This document shows positions 11,668-20,579 of a stretch of DNA of 64,000 bases, piece by piece. The notes below the pieces were generated by a model. That model worked only from the letters and a program-made list of their open reading frames with translations. It was not told where the DNA came from and ran no database searches. Location: positions 18,923,001 to 18,987,000 of the forward strand of contig JASXTE010000015.1 in the NCBI GenBank assembly GCA_030280995.1, read 5' to 3'. The stretch is from Hemileia vastatrix (taxonomy: Eukaryota; Basidiomycota; Pucciniomycetes; Pucciniales; Zaghouaniaceae). The position numbers and the translations under genes were made by a program. How positions within the stretch are numbered: position 1 is the first letter of the stretch; each line of letters starts with the position of its first letter.

Positions 11668-12349
11668 ATGTCCAACAATTTGGCAGAAAAAATGGATAAC
11701 ATGCAAGTGGATGAAATAGAAATTGACTATGATGCTGAAACTGTAAGTTCTTCTAAAGTTGGTCATAAAAAATCTTATACTAACACAAAGAATTCACATA
11801 CTGCAGGATGTGGAAATGACAGGAAATGCAAACAAACCAAACCCCCTTCCCCCAGTACCACAGAAGGAAGTAAAGCCTCTAGTGCCTCAAGAAGGTCTTC
11901 CAAAAGGCTTCAAAATAAAAAAGCTTCCTCTGCCACAACAAATCAGCAACCTATCCAGTCATATAAAAGAGTTGAAGACAGGAAATATGATGTACAAAGC
12001 AAAGGTAGACACCTTGTGGGATCAGGTTCAAGAACTCAGGAACCAGATTCAGGCCCAGGCCTCTCCTCAGTTGCCTCCCAATCAGCCTCAGTTTCAGGCT
12101 CAACCTTCACAGCCACCCAGCTCAACCATCCAAAATCCAAATACTATGGAAGTAGAGCAATGGAAATGGGATTATCTAATGAGTCACTACCAACAGAATG
12201 TGCAACACCCTCCTCATCATCAGCCTGGCCCATCCAGAACACCCAATTTCCATCCACCTCCTCATCCCTACCAACAAGGCAGGAGAAAGAAGGCCCAAGC
12301 ACAATCCCAAACCCAGTCCCAGGGGAAGTTTCCTCCTTTGCCATGGTAA
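11668..12349 (+). CDS. ORF0: spliced coiled-coil/proline-rich protein in the alternative frame (205 aa)
   Basis: join(11668-11742, 11807-12349). Exon 1 encodes 25 residues (MSNNLAEKMDNMQVDE...). Removing the 64-bp intron 11743-11806 at phase 0 continues in the frame one base away from the long Gag frame. The product has a polar start, a segment with KGFKIKKLPLPQQ, a heptad-like stretch (SNLSSHIKELK...WDQVQELRNQ), Gln/Pro-rich repeats, WKWDYLMSHYQQ, a Pro/His-rich part and a basic tail, then PPLPW and TAA. E5 encodes the same 205 residues' length with scattered substitutions, and E6/E7 keep LPKGFKIK, HIKEL, KWKWDWL, GPSRP, PHPYQGG and KPW. Function is unknown; a structural or nucleic-acid-binding Gag accessory role is inference. 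Confidence 0.75.
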
Positions 12350-13701
12350 GTAATTTGGTTAATAGTCACTTGGGTATGTTTTCTAATAAATCTTCTTCTG
12401 CAGGTAATATTATTGAACATGGTGAAAGAACAGTTAAACCTGTTAAAAGACAGCTTCCTGTAACTAGTAGCCCTATTGATGTAATTAGCAAATTGGCATT
12501 TGATGAACCTTTACATTTAACTTCTACATCTTTAATTAATCCTTCTCTTGCAATTAAAAATGATTCTGTTCCCCCTGAAATCTATACCTTAATTGAAAAA
12601 ACTTCTGAGGAAATATTGAAAGATACCCTTGATTTTAATATTGTGAAAGACAAACATGTGAGAGATGTGTTAATCCATGAAAATGATAGATTAAATAATT
12701 TACACTTGCAATGTAAAGTGAGTTCTTCTGTACAAGATACAGCTTATTTAAAAATCAAAGAAACCTTGAATATTGTTCTTAGTCAACAAAAACAAATAAG
12801 AAGTGACCATAGAGCTATCTCAGATAGAAATATCAGTCTACATAAGACCTTGAGTGAATTGAAACCCCTTATTGAGGAAAATTATTCATTCAAGAATGAA
12901 ATAAAATCTCTGCAAAATGAGTTTAAGAAGCTAAAAAATGATTTCCATGCACTAAGTACCAAACACTCAGTTTCTGAGGAAAGAAATGTTCTATCTCTTG
13001 CAAAAGTAAATGACCAGATGTCTGAAATTCCAAGAATAAGAAACTATGTGTCTGACCTACAGGAAAATTTCTCAACCTTAACCATCAATAATGAATTAAA
13101 TGATATTTCTGTAAATAAGCTGCATAAAAATAAAGGGAAAAAACCTGAGCAAAGTTCATCCTTTCTTCCTCATATTTCAACCATTAAACAAACTGACAAT
13201 GAGTCGGTAAAATCTTTTGCTACTAGCGAAAAATCTTGTGATGGTCATGCACCAGCTGTTTCTGTAAATAATGAAATTTCTGAACACCTGGCTAAACTTC
13301 AGGAATTATTAATAAAAAATAATTCAAACCAAAAAGTGGACCATCCCATTAGTCAGAAAAATTGGCCTAAGTTAGACCAATATCCTACCTTTGATGGTGA
13401 TTCTTCCTCTGATTGGCAACACTTTATCCAAAGAATTGATAATTTAAAGAGATCTTATAAACTACCTGATGAGGAAATTGTTTCTAAGCCAATTTCTTTA
13501 TTTTCCAATGTAGCCTTGATGTGGTATGAATCTGTCCTTTTAGATAACAATCATTATACATGGAATGATTGGAAATCCTTGATTGAGAATCAGTTTGGTG
13601 GTTCAAAATTCAGGTTAGCTCAACAGAGACCGTATGAGAATACTAGATATGTATCCTCCTCTGTTGAAAAGCCCATTGTTTTTCTGATGAAAATAACTTA
13701 A
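11668..13701 (+). CDS. Gag: capsid-containing open frame, N-terminal part overlapping ORF0
   Basis: An uninterrupted unspliced frame of 677 codons. The part over ORF0 (to about 12349) is Ser/Thr-rich, is broken by a TAA in E5 and ends early in E7, so it is probably a shadow of ORF0 and not true Gag. The conserved Gag starts near 12403 (GNIIEHGER...). It has a long helical, coiled-coil-like region (about residues 320-480) and then the capsid segment (YPTFDGDSSSDWQHFIQ, LISLFSNVALMWYES-type motif, YTWNDWKSLIENQFGG). It ends at TAA 13699-13701, where E5 has a Lys codon, in the same frame as the downstream pol. How ribosomes enter this frame is unresolved: no ATG is well placed after the ORF0 stop. 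Confidence 0.7.
   Translation: MSNNLAEKMDNMQVDEIEIDYDAETVSSSKVGHKKSYTNTKNSHTAGCGNDRKCKQTKPPSPSTTEGSKASSASRRSSKRLQNKKASSATTNQQPIQSYKRVEDRKYDVQSKGRHLVGSGSRTQEPDSGPGLSSVASQSASVSGSTFTATQLNHPKSKYYGSRAMEMGLSNESLPTECATPSSSSAWPIQNTQFPSTSSSLPTRQEKEGPSTIPNPVPGEVSSFAMVSNLVNSHLGMFSNKSSSAGNIIEHGERTVKPVKRQLPVTSSPIDVISKLAFDEPLHLTSTSLINPSLAIKNDSVPPEIYTLIEKTSEEILKDTLDFNIVKDKHVRDVLIHENDRLNNLHLQCKVSSSVQDTAYLKIKETLNIVLSQQKQIRSDHRAISDRNISLHKTLSELKPLIEENYSFKNEIKSLQNEFKKLKNDFHALSTKHSVSEERNVLSLAKVNDQMSEIPRIRNYVSDLQENFSTLTINNELNDISVNKLHKNKGKKPEQSSSFLPHISTIKQTDNESVKSFATSEKSCDGHAPAVSVNNEISEHLAKLQELLIKNNSNQKVDHPISQKNWPKLDQYPTFDGDSSSDWQHFIQRIDNLKRSYKLPDEEIVSKPISLFSNVALMWYESVLLDNNHYTWNDWKSLIENQFGGSKFRLAQQRPYENTRYVSSSVEKPIVFLMKIT
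11743..11806 (+). other. intron 1 of ORF0 (64 bp)
   Basis: GTAAGT donor, perfect TACTAAC branch site (11778-11784) and CTGCAG acceptor. The same-length intron is in E5 (27480-27543, GTGAGT donor, GCTAAC branch). E6/E7 keep the acceptor (GATCAG before GATGTGGAAATG) but have ATAAGC where the donor should be. Splicing changes the reading frame without a stop. Confidence 0.75.
12346..12403 (+). other. 58-bp intron-like segment at the ORF0 stop
   Basis: GTAAGT at 12346, TTCTAAT branch-like site and TTCTGCAG ending at 12403. Counterparts of exactly 58 bp are at 26883-26940 (E5), 30220-30277 (E6) and about 39501-39558 (E7), although the E6 sequence is quite different inside. Exon ends are ATG and GTAA, so the spliced and unspliced messages both read TGG TAA. 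Splicing therefore does not extend ORF0. Confidence 0.5.
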
Positions 13702-16700
13702 ATCCTTAGAGCAATTGATCCAAAGATGGATTATGATATTTGGAGAGATAAAACCTTGTATAAATTACCAAATTCTCTTAGGGATTTGATTGTTGCTAGA
13801 ACTGAGCATGTAAGGGAAAATTTTTCTTTCATTAATATCTGTAATGAAGTACTGCTCAACCATAGATATGAACCAAAGAATTACCTAAGTAAATCTTATA
13901 ATGATCAGAATAAACCTTCTACAAAGCTCCCAGAAAAATCTGGTAAACCCTCTGCCCCAGTTGCACCTAAAAAATATGCAACAAATACTTGTTATAAGTG
14001 TAACAAACCGTGGCAGAAGGGTCATGTTTGTGACAAGAAAATTCATCTTGTTGAACATAATGAAGACACTGATGAAGTTGAACTTTATGTCAATAATTCT
14101 TCCAGTGACTGTGAAAGTAATATCTCCTATGACAATGAATCTGTTAAAGATGTTTTAATGTTGGAACATGATGTCCATTATTTAAATAATATATCTGAAG
14201 ATTGTGTATTGAATTTATCTTCAGTAGAAAATGCTGAGATAATTAGAGATATTACTAACAATTCTATTCCTATATCCCCTTTAAAGGCACCTGTTATCAT
14301 TAATGGTAAAAATGTTGATGTAGTTCTTGATTCTGGTGCTGGAGGAAGTGTAGTATCTGAAAAAGCTTTGGCTTCAGTGGATAAAGAATATTTGAGTAAA
14401 TTATTACCTATAACTTCTGAAAAATGGAGAGGGTATGGTTCTACCTTATTTCCTATTGGCAAATACAAAACCTCTGTATTCTTCAAATATAATGGTGGTT
14501 TTGTCAGAGCTGTTTGTGAGTTTTTTGTCATGAAAAATGATAATTTAAGCAATTGGTTTATTATGGGAAATGATATTTTAACCATGTTTGGTGTGAAACT
14601 GGACCCAGAAAATAATTGCTTTACCTTAGGAATGAATGGGAAAAGGAAATTCAAAATTTCCTCTCCTAGAACTTCTGGGAATTTGTTGAAATTTTGTAAC
14701 TCACTGATCCAGTGTAAAGGTAGAACAACAACTGAAATGGATGATTTATTACATGAAATAAATACTGCTTTATTTGGTGATCAGTTGACTAGTGAACAAA
14801 AAGATTCTATTGTTGCCTCTATTACCTCTTTCCCTATGGCTTTTGCTCATGGTTCTCATGTCTTGGGAATTGTTCAGGAAGAAATGAAAATTACCTTATC
14901 CTGTAATTTGAGTGATATTCCTCCTACCCTTAAGAAAAAACCATATCCTGCTTCTCCATCAAAAAGAAAAGATATTGAAGATAATATTGAAACATTATTG
15001 AAAATGAATATCATTGAGAAAGTGGATGTCACCCCTAAATATTGTGTCATCTCCCCAGTCTTGATTTCTTATGAAAAAGATAAAGCTAGATTATGTGGAG
15101 ATTACAGAGCTTTAAATACTTATACTGTTGATGATATTTATCCTTTACCCAGAATTAATTCAATACATGCTACCTTGAAAGGTGCAAAATTTATTAGTTG
15201 TCTGGATGGTAATAAAGGTTATCATCAAGTTCCAGTTGAGAAAAATTCTCAAAATTTTTTGCTTATTGCTACTCATATGGGAATATATAAGTATGTTAGG
15301 ATGCCATTTGGCCCTAAAAATGCTCCTTCAGTTTTCCAGAAAGTCATGGATAACACTTTCCATCAAGAAATTATTGAAGGTTGGCTCATGGTTTATATTG
15401 ATGATATTATTGTTTTTTCTAAAACTTTTGATGAACATATGATTCACTTGAATAGAGTTTTCCAAAAAATGGATGAAATCAATATTACCTTATCTTTAAA
15501 AAAGTGTAAATTTGGTTTTCAATCTTTGAAAGTCCTTGGCCATGTTGTGTCAGGCTTACAAATTTGTGTAGACCATAATAAAGTTTCTGCCATTCAAAAT
15601 GTGAAAGAACCAACTTCTGTAAGAGAAATCCAAAGTTTTTTGTGTATGTGTGGCTATTATAGACAATATATTAAAAATTATCAGGTCATAGCCTTGCCTC
15701 TTACAAAACTGACCAGAAAAGATGTTGCTTTTCTCTGGAATAATGACTGTCGAAAAGCTTTTGATACATTAAAAAGTTGCTTAATGACAGCCCCTATATT
15801 AGCTCTTCCAGATTTTAACAAGCCATTTGTCCTTTATACAGATGCTAGCTTTATTGGTCTGGGTGCTGCCCTTCACCAAAAGCAAATTATTAATGATAAA
15901 TCCTCAGAGGTTGTAATTTGTTATATTTCAAGAACCTTAAGAAATAGTGAATTGAAATATGGTGCCACTCAATTGGAGTGCTTAGCAGTTGTTTGGGCTC
16001 TTGAGAAACTTCATTACTATTTGGATGACCAAAAATTTGAGTTGGTAACTGACTTTAGTGCTGTGAAGTCTCTCTTAAACCTCAAGACACCTAACAGACA
16101 TATGTTCAGGTGGCAACTTGCTGTTCAAGAATATAGAGGAAGGATGACAATTATCCATAGAGCTAAAAATGTTCAATCTAATGTTGATATGCTCTCCAGA
16201 TTGCCTCTGCAAAATAATGACTCAAATCCTGCTTATGTACCTGAGGATGATACTGTTCATATCCATGGTATATTTATAGTTGATATGGAAGAGGAGTTAT
16301 TACAGTTAATACTGGATTCATATGATAAAGATTCTGATTTAAATAAATTGGTTACTATCTTAAATGATCCTAAGAATGCTTCAATTCAAGCATTAATAAA
16401 AACTCTTCCTGCAAAGTACCAAAATGCTTTAAATAAAGGAAAGTTCTCTATTGAAGATGGTTATATATATTATAGAAGGAAGCTTACCAATGTAATTGTA
16501 ATTCCTCCTTCAATGAAAGAAACTATCCTCAAACTTTGTCATGATGACATATTAGCTGGTCATTTTGATCTTGAAAAAACATTGATTAGAATCAAAAACA
16601 CTGCATGGTGGGCTAATATGTCTGAAGACACAAAATTATATGTTGAATCTTGTGATTCCTGCCAAAAATCTAAAAGGTTAACAGGTAAGAGAGCAGGGTT

Positions 16701-17835
16701 ATTACAACATATTGAAGCACCTAGTGCTCTCTGGCAAATCATTAATATGGATTTTGTCACTGGTCTTCCTGTTGCAGGTAGAGACTGCTTTAACTCTTGT
16801 TGGGTAATAGTTGATAGATTCACAAAAATGTGCAAATTTATTCCAACCCACAAAGATGTATCCACCAAAGAATTAGCTTTCTTATGGTGTTCTTACATGT
16901 TTAATATTATTGGTTTTCCAAAAGCCATTATCTTTGATAGGGATCCAAAATTCACTTCTGAGTTTTGGACCTCTTTGATGGATATTTGTGGCTGTGAGTT
17001 AAAATTGTCTACAGCTCACCATCCTCAGACTGATGGTCTAGCTGAAAGAATGATTCAAACTCTGGAAGATATGATTAGAAGGTATTGTGGCTTTGGTTTA
17101 GAATATAAAGACAATGACAGATTTACTCATGATTGGGTCACTCTTTTGTCTGGTCTTGAATTTGCATATAATAGCACTGTTCATTCTGTCACTGAGAATA
17201 AGCCTTTTGAGCTTTGGTTAGGTTATGTCCCAAACACTCCTTCTCAGATTCTCAATAATAAATTACCTAAGTTGGAACTACACCCTGGTGTAAAATCTTT
17301 TATGCAAATGCAACAGCTATGCAGAAAACATGCTCAGAGTTGTATTGATAAAGCATTTGAATATGAAAAGAAAAGATGGGATAAATCCCATAAAGAATAC
17401 ACATTTAACAAGGGTGATGAAGTGTTGATCTCTACTGTCCATTTCAATTTACAAGGTAACCACAAATTAAAAGATCCTTTTGTAGGACCATTTGTTGTTA
17501 AAAGAATGGTTGGTATTAATGCAGTAGAAGTTGTATTGTATTCTCCATATGATAGGAAACATCCTGTTTTTCCCATTTCTTTGCTTAAGCCTTATACTTC
17601 CAACAGTGACTTATTTCCAAAAAGAAGAGGAAGACCTAAGAAGAACCCTCAGGAAGTCACAGAAACAGCAGAAATTGATAAAATTCTCAATGATAGAATT
17701 ATCACTTCTGAAAGAGGTACTGAATATTTATTGAGATATAAGAACAAATCATCTGAACATGATGCATGGATACCTGGCAAAGAAATTTCAAATCTGCCTA
17801 CTCTGTTGAAAAAATACAAAAAGAAAAAATCTTAG
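13702..17835 (+). CDS. pol: Pol polyprotein: zinc knuckle, protease, RT, RNase H, integrase, chromodomain
   Basis: Open from the codon after TAA 13699; the first Met is at 13726 (1369 residues; numbering from there). The zinc knuckle CYKCNKPWQKGHVC is at 89-102. The protease DSGA is at 202-205. The RT has RLCGDYRALN, LDGNKGYHQV and YIDD at 557-560. The RNase H motif LYTDAS has its Asp at 706. The integrase has H939/H946 and C976/C979, then D1009, D1071 and E1107 (35 residues between the last two, a D,D(35)E core). The GPF module is near 1254. The chromodomain is at 1316-1360 (EIDKILNDRIIT...DAWIPGKEI), which marks a chromovirus and probably guides insertion to marked chromatin. All catalytic residues are present. 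The integrase has IFDRD where relatives have ISDRD. Confidence 0.92.
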   Translation: MLRAIDPKMDYDIWRDKTLYKLPNSLRDLIVARTEHVRENFSFINICNEVLLNHRYEPKNYLSKSYNDQNKPSTKLPEKSGKPSAPVAPKKYATNTCYKCNKPWQKGHVCDKKIHLVEHNEDTDEVELYVNNSSSDCESNISYDNESVKDVLMLEHDVHYLNNISEDCVLNLSSVENAEIIRDITNNSIPISPLKAPVIINGKNVDVVLDSGAGGSVVSEKALASVDKEYLSKLLPITSEKWRGYGSTLFPIGKYKTSVFFKYNGGFVRAVCEFFVMKNDNLSNWFIMGNDILTMFGVKLDPENNCFTLGMNGKRKFKISSPRTSGNLLKFCNSLIQCKGRTTTEMDDLLHEINTALFGDQLTSEQKDSIVASITSFPMAFAHGSHVLGIVQEEMKITLSCNLSDIPPTLKKKPYPASPSKRKDIEDNIETLLKMNIIEKVDVTPKYCVISPVLISYEKDKARLCGDYRALNTYTVDDIYPLPRINSIHATLKGAKFISCLDGNKGYHQVPVEKNSQNFLLIATHMGIYKYVRMPFGPKNAPSVFQKVMDNTFHQEIIEGWLMVYIDDIIVFSKTFDEHMIHLNRVFQKMDEINITLSLKKCKFGFQSLKVLGHVVSGLQICVDHNKVSAIQNVKEPTSVREIQSFLCMCGYYRQYIKNYQVIALPLTKLTRKDVAFLWNNDCRKAFDTLKSCLMTAPILALPDFNKPFVLYTDASFIGLGAALHQKQIINDKSSEVVICYISRTLRNSELKYGATQLECLAVVWALEKLHYYLDDQKFELVTDFSAVKSLLNLKTPNRHMFRWQLAVQEYRGRMTIIHRAKNVQSNVDMLSRLPLQNNDSNPAYVPEDDTVHIHGIFIVDMEEELLQLILDSYDKDSDLNKLVTILNDPKNASIQALIKTLPAKYQNALNKGKFSIEDGYIYYRRKLTNVIVIPPSMKETILKLCHDDILAGHFDLEKTLIRIKNTAWWANMSEDTKLYVESCDSCQKSKRLTGKRAGLLQHIEAPSALWQIINMDFVTGLPVAGRDCFNSCWVIVDRFTKMCKFIPTHKDVSTKELAFLWCSYMFNIIGFPKAIIFDRDPKFTSEFWTSLMDICGCELKLSTAHHPQTDGLAERMIQTLEDMIRRYCGFGLEYKDNDRFTHDWVTLLSGLEFAYNSTVHSVTENKPFELWLGYVPNTPSQILNNKLPKLELHPGVKSFMQMQQLCRKHAQSCIDKAFEYEKKRWDKSHKEYTFNKGDEVLISTVHFNLQGNHKLKDPFVGPFVVKRMVGINAVEVVLYSPYDRKHPVFPISLLKPYTSNSDLFPKRRGRPKKNPQEVTETAEIDKILNDRIITSERGTEYLLRYKNKSSEHDAWIPGKEISNLPTLLKKYKKKKS

Positions 17836-17856
17836 CATTTTTTTTATTGTTTTTTT

Positions 17857-17868
17857 AGAGTGAGGGAG
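17857..17868 (+). other. polypurine tract of E3
   Basis: AGAGTGAGGGAG ends at the first base of the 3' LTR. The same tract precedes the E2 and E5 3' LTRs (minus strand) and the LTRs at 37162 and 46442. Confidence 0.8.
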
Positions 17869-19060
17869 TGTCAGCCAGGCTATTCCAGGAGTCCAGTAAA
17901 AGATATGTAACTTATAAAACCTGAAAGAGTGGGTAAGAATTGTATTTAATGAATATAACTTAATATTTTATTGCATAATAAAATTATATAAGTATTTTAT
18001 TATATACAAGTGTTACATTAAATTTATTGGTTATATAAATTTTTATATACAGTTAAATTGAACATAATATAATATATTCTACAAATAATGGCGCATTTTT
18101 ATGTATTTAATAATTATAAATTTATATTTAATTAATTGAAAAACATATATTATAATTATAAGTGTAAAATTGACTTATAATATATTTAAATTAATTATTT
18201 AAATTTATATATTAAATAACACCTTTCATATAATACTAAACAATAATTAATGACGCTTCTTTTGACTCTTAATTGTGTCAGAAAAAACCAATTAATTAAT
18301 TTATACTAAATTGAGATTAATTACATGTTTTGTTGAGTCAAAGTATTTTTTTGTTTCACTTAAAAATATCCTTAAATCAGACTGTACCATCTGTTTGGAA
18401 TTATTTATCTCATAGTTCCTATGTTCCAATCTTGTTTAGTTATTCACTATTTTTACTTACTGATTTGGGAATTAATGGCGGGGAAATTGGATTCTTAATT
18501 GGGGTTTTAATTATTTGTTTCATGTTTTTCTCTACATTGTTATGTTTCATTTACTCTTTGATATATTTGTTTTATTCTATTCTAACTATTGTATTTACAA
18601 ACATAGTGGCGCTTCAGAGGACCCATTGCCTATAAAAGGGCCTTGGATAATCCCCTGTAGCATCATCACTTATTTTACACTCAACAAATTAGATACTATT
18701 TTACTACGTTTATATTTTTTTTATTAGTAATACAATTCTAATTGAAAGTCTATATAACAAATTAAAGGTTGCTTTAAGTCTGATAGTAATTAAAAGTGTT
18801 TGCCGCGCAGAACCCTTACATTAAATAGTATTATTATTAATAAATTCTAAGTTTTTGTCATCTCTCAAAGTTGCTCGCCGTTGTTTCCCTCTTAAATAAA
18901 TTAAATATATTATTGAAATTTATTTCTTTTATTTTCCCTTGTCCTCCTCCTTCTCTCCTCCTTTTCTCCTCCTTTTCTCCTCCTTTTCTCCTCCTTTTCT
19001 CCTCCTTTTCTCCTCCTTTTCTCCTCTTTTTCTTACCTTCTTCTAGACGACTGACCAACA
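17869..19060 (+). repeat. E3 3' LTR with expanded 11-bp repeat
   Basis: It runs from TGTCAGCCAGGCTATTCC to GACTGACCAACA. It is 55 bp longer than the 5' LTR because CTTTTCTCCTC is present six times (about 18961-19026) instead of once. TATAAAAG is at 18631-18638. The right flank AACTT (19061-19065) is the target duplication. Confidence 0.93.
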
Positions 19061-19065
19061 AACTT

Positions 19066-19337
19066 ACACTCAGTGATTCAGCAATTTAGCCACAATCACT
19101 GTTATTGCCATAAAATATTTAAACTAGATTTGTTAAGTGCAAAGGCAAACTTACTATAGTGATTAACAATTACTCTAAAATGTATAGAATTTTGAAATAT
19201 ATAACTCGTTATGTGAGAACCCCAGTTCAATTCACAGTTGCGGCAAAAGTTGATTTTGCGTGCGAGGGTGGTCCGTGCATTAATCGTTTGTCCAATCGTC
19301 AAGAAATCGATGTTGTCATTCGGAAAGGGTCCCCAAT
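19066..19337 (-). other. remaining leader and primer-binding site of E2
   Basis: This continues the E2 leader interrupted at 9842. On the minus strand it contains ATTGGGGACCCTTTCC directly after the LTR (19322-19337), then CGCAACTGTGAATTGAACTGGGG and the conserved AACAGTGATTGTGGC...CACTGAGTGTAAG block. The E3 insertion falls in the GTAAGT of that block. Confidence 0.8.
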
Positions 19338-20579
19338 TGTCGGCCGGTCATCTAGAAGAAGGAGAAAAAGAGGAGAAATAGAAGAAGGAAAAGAGGAAAA
19401 GAAACGAAAAAACTATAACAAAAAATAAATAGACAAAACTTGGACTGGGGAGTCAACAAAACTTATAACAAGTTATTTATGGGATGATACATGGTAAGCT
19501 TTTTTTTATTCTATCTGCTTAAGTAACAAATGCGAATATTAAATGATCTTAAAGAAACCTTTATATGCATAATATGTACTAGATTTCAAAGGCAAGAAAG
19601 TGCCATAATAAAAACTATTATAATTATTACATTTGTAATTAATAATAAAATTAATAATAAAAATAAAGTAAGTAATAAGTGGTGAGGCTACAGGGGATTA
19701 TCCAAGGCCTTTTTATACGCAATGGGTCCTCTGAAGCGCCACTACATTTGTAAATACAAGAGTCATAATAAGATGAAACAAGAATATAAAAGAATAAGTG
19801 AAACATAACAATTTAGAGAAAAATATGAAACAAATAATTAAAGCCCCAAATAAGAACCAAATTTTCCCACAAATAATTCCCAAATCAGTAAGTAAAAATA
19901 GTGAGTAAATAAACAAGCCTGAGACATAGGAACTATGAGAAAAAATAATTCAAAACAGATGGTACAGTATGCTTTAAGGGTTTTTAAGTGAAACAAGTAA
20001 AAATATTTTGACGCAAAAAAATATGTAATCAATTTTAATTTAGTATAAAGAAATTAATTAATTGTTCCAACTATGTAATTAAATAATTAATTTAAATGAA
20101 ACAAGTAATTAATTTGTTACTAAATTAGGTTGAGAATTTTAATACTATTTTATAAAATAAGTATTATAATTTATTTAATTTTTTATTGACACAATTAAGG
20201 GTCCAAAAAACAGCGTCCATAATTATGGATAATAGTATAATAAAAGTATATTTTAATAATTAAATTTAATTAATTAAAGTAATTACAATATAAGATAAAC
20301 ACTTGAATATAATTATCTTATAAGTTTTTAATTAATTAATTTATAATTATTAAATAAACAATGCGCCCTTTGTTATGGAATATAATTAAATGCTTTTAAA
20401 TTATCTTATAATAAAATTAAAATAATATTTACTTTATTTATATAAATAAAATATTAATATAAATTTATTATGTAATATGATATTAATGTTAAATGCATAC
20501 TCTGCAATTATTATGTCTTTATTTAATTCCAATAAATTGTATGTTTATTTACTGGGCTCCTGGGACAGCCTGGCTGACA
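19338..20579 (-). repeat. E2 5' LTR
   Basis: On the plus strand it begins TGTCGGCCGGTCATCTAG and ends CCTGGCTGACA. It pairs with 3898-5152. The inverted TATA motif is present (CTTTTTATACGC near 19710). The flank at 20580-20584 is CCTTT. Confidence 0.9.

Larger units (their letters stand above)
9843..19060 (+). mobile_element. E3: youngest, nearly complete Ty3/gypsy chromovirus
   Basis: A full-length plus-strand element of 9218 bp. It has LTRs 9843-10979 and 17869-19060, a primer-binding site at 10980, an ORF0/Gag/Pol internal region, a purine tract at 17857-17868 and a 5-bp duplication AACTT. By eye the LTRs differ at only about a dozen positions, apart from five extra copies of an 11-bp unit in the 3' LTR (1192 against 1137 bp). 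It is therefore a recent insertion. The internal region has a single clear lesion, TAA at 13699-13701. Confidence 0.93.
3898..20579 (-). mobile_element. E2: minus-strand gypsy element with deleted gag, containing nested E3
   Basis: Its LTRs are 3898-5152 (3') and 19338-20579 (5'), nearly identical to each other. The flanks are CCTTT on both sides (3893-3897 and 20580-20584), a perfect 5-bp target duplication. The internal region without E3 is about 5.0 kb, against 6.9 kb in E3. Capsid, zinc knuckle and the protease active site are missing, replaced by an unrelated short segment at 8690-8967. It is split by E3 between 9842 and 19061. Confidence 0.88.

Noticed and set aside
11668..12349. Unspliced frame taken as genuine N-terminal Gag
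   Set aside because: It is Ser/Thr-rich, stopped by TAA in E5 and short in E7, while the alternative spliced frame is conserved in all of them. I keep the entry for the downstream capsid part only.
12346..12403. 58-bp intron as a simple join between ORF0 and Gag
   Set aside because: I checked the phase: splicing still gives TGG TAA. Neither ORF0 nor the unspliced frame is carried into the capsid frame by this intron alone.
18858..19061. Minus-strand Lys/Arg/Glu-rich open frame
   Set aside because: It is produced by the 11-bp CT-rich repeat in the E3 3' LTR and has no counterpart in the 5' LTR.
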